From: Campylorhamphus procurvoides
Lineage: Eukaryota > Chordata > Aves > Passeriformes > Dendrocolaptidae
DNA: 64,000 nucleotides
Assembly: GCA_013396655.1 (NCBI GenBank)
Contig: WBMV01004172.1
Coordinates: forward strand, 276,036-340,035
Direction: 5' to 3'
Part shown: positions 63,601 through 64,000 of the stretch, one piece after another
Layout: every line of letters begins with the position of its first letter
How positions within the stretch are numbered: the first letter of the stretch is position 1
The notes under the pieces: generated by a model
Database searches by the model: none
Told to the model about the DNA's origin: nothing
What the model saw: only the letters and a program-made list of their open reading frames with translations
Made by a program: the position numbers and the translations under genes

Positions 63601-64000
63601 GTATTCTAACTGAAATAACATCTGATCATGGTACAATTAAAATAAGTACAAAATTGAAAACAGGACAAGACTGTGCTACAACTGTCTCTGTTTTATAACA
63701 GTTTGATCCTGAACTGGTTATTGTCTCCTCTGGATATGATTCAGGAATTGGAGACCCTGAAGTAAGTAACTTGTGTTTTTTGTGTTGTCAGTCATGAATC
63801 TGTTCAGAAAATATTCCTACCTCTTTAATGTCCTGTGATTGCTAAGTGAAATTCAATTTAATCAAGCTAAAAATACATTCATTAGACACTACAAGATTTG
63901 TAAAGACAGATTATGCCATATATATATATATATTGGTTTATTACCAACGTTTTTGATTCAAGGTTTCATATCTTAAAAATTTTTCTTTGACTTAGGGTCA
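57595..64000 (+). CDS. HDAC10: HDAC10 (polyamine deacetylase), 3'-partial, coding exons 1-10
   Basis: Class IIb histone deacetylase whose best substrate is N8-acetylspermidine; cytosolic and zinc-dependent. Exons: 57595-57659, 58502-58636, 60817-60913, 61579-61676, 61757-61861, 62007-62075, 62704-62830, 63302-63367, 63702-63761, 63996-64000+. They join without a frame break to 274 residues before the window ends. The start [13 protein letters not shown] aligns with human MGTALVYHEDM and has a strong start context (G at -3, G at +4). Visible: catalytic His136-His137 in [15 protein letters not shown], zinc ligands Asp174 and His176 in DWDVHHGQG, zinc ligand Asp267, and gatekeeper Glu274 in YDSGIGDPE. 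Residue numbers match those of zebrafish HDAC10. The P(E,A)CE motif reads PICD here (23-26). The rest of the catalytic domain and the pseudo-deacetylase domain lie beyond the window. Confidence 0.96.
58502..58636 (+). CDS. HDAC10: HDAC10 coding exon 2 (P(E,A)CE region)
   Basis: Completes Asp, then [20 protein letters not shown] and on to EEEILLVH plus two bases. Donor GTCTGA is weak. Length is 135 nt. Confidence 0.93.
59040..59730. repeat. GC-richer block in HDAC10 intron 2, probable interspersed repeat
   Basis: About 700 bases clearly richer in G and C than the flanking intron, with short internal echoes (tgctgaggct twice near 59548-59595; caggtc several times). It does not match any HDAC10 exon. 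It looks like an old LTR or other retroelement, but I cannot name the family. Confidence 0.4.
60817..60913 (+). CDS. HDAC10: HDAC10 coding exon 3
   Basis: Completes Ser, then [32 protein letters not shown]. The frame requires the donor GTGTGT at 60914, although a stronger GTAAGT lies 4 nt further on. Confidence 0.9.
61367..61385. repeat. Short inverted repeat in HDAC10 intron 3
   Basis: ATATCCTT and AAGGATAT are exact reverse complements around an ATA spacer. Probably chance. Confidence 0.5.
61579..61676 (+). CDS. HDAC10: HDAC10 coding exon 4
   Basis: [20 protein letters not shown] then [12 protein letters not shown] plus two bases of Arg. Acceptor CTTTTTCAG, donor GTAAGA. Confidence 0.94.
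61757..61861 (+). CDS. HDAC10: HDAC10 coding exon 5 (catalytic His pair)
   Basis: [20 protein letters not shown] then [15 protein letters not shown] plus two bases of Arg. It carries His136 and His137. Donor GTAAGT. Confidence 0.96.
62007..62075 (+). CDS. HDAC10: HDAC10 coding exon 6 (zinc ligands)
   Basis: [20 protein letters not shown] then EDP plus two bases of Ser. Asp174 and His176 bind zinc. Donor GTTTGA is weak. Confidence 0.94.
62704..62830 (+). CDS. HDAC10: HDAC10 coding exon 7
   Basis: Completes Ser, then [20 protein letters not shown] and on to FNINLPWNK. Acceptor after a long T tract, donor GTAAAC; ends in phase 0. Confidence 0.95.
63302..63367 (+). CDS. HDAC10: HDAC10 coding exon 8
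   Basis: [20 protein letters not shown] then FE; 22 codons between TTTTTCAG and GTAATT. Confidence 0.95.
63702..63761 (+). CDS. HDAC10: HDAC10 coding exon 9 (Asp267 and gatekeeper Glu274)
   Basis: [20 protein letters not shown], 20 codons, donor GTAAGT. Asp267 is the third zinc ligand. Glu274, the last residue of the exon, is the gatekeeper that favours cationic polyamine substrates. Confidence 0.96.
63915..63933 (+). repeat. (TA)n microsatellite
   Basis: About nine TA dinucleotides in HDAC10 intron 9. Confidence 0.8.
63996..64000 (+). CDS. HDAC10: HDAC10 coding exon 10, first five bases only
   Basis: After TTAG the window ends with GGTCA, which fits Gly and the start of Gln (human continues GQMQA). 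Phase 0 agrees with exon 9. Confidence 0.75.

Overview
This is vertebrate nuclear DNA, most probably from a bird. Evidence: short spliced exons in long AT-rich introns, several decayed CR1 LINE copies with the avian 3' end, an LTR of the avian ERVL kind, and a gene order (p38-gamma kinase, then HDAC10) that matches human 22q13.33 and its avian counterpart. The ERVL-type LTR fits Neoaves, but I cannot name the species. All three genes are on the + strand.

Layout. (1) 1-35646: the 3' three-quarters of MAPK12 (p38-gamma). Ten coding exons, matching p38 exons 3-12 in length and phase, give 279 residues. Exons 1-2 (about 88 residues) were not found and should lie upstream. The introns hold CR1 fragments, a solo LTR and low-complexity tracts. 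One intron (30130-32166) has U12-type splice signals. (2) 35647-52236: a 3' UTR and then about 16 kb with no gene I can support. (3) 52237-55640: a compact four-exon gene with its own TATA box. It encodes a 286-residue secreted Frizzled-related protein of the Sizzled type (signal peptide, Frizzled CRD, netrin-like domain). (4) 56200-57400: a CpG island with a 12-bp minisatellite and the window's only ambiguous base. (5) 57586-64000: the first nine coding exons and the first five bases of the tenth exon of HDAC10. Its zinc ligands and its polyamine-selecting glutamate are in place.

The three genes share a locus, not a pathway. MAPK12 is a stress and muscle kinase with a PDZ-binding tail. Sizzled is an extracellular inhibitor of BMP1/Tolloid proteases that stabilises Chordin. 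HDAC10 is a polyamine deacetylase. In human, MAPK12 and HDAC10 are close neighbours with no sizzled gene between them, so this window shows the older arrangement from which, to my knowledge, therian mammals lost sizzled.

I found no wholly new biological system. The best leads are the Sizzled gene between MAPK12 and HDAC10, the U12-type intron in MAPK12, an exact 95-base duplication on both sides of the single N (probably an assembly error), a changed P(E,A)CE motif in HDAC10, and a perfect 14-bp hairpin just after the MAPK12 stop codon.
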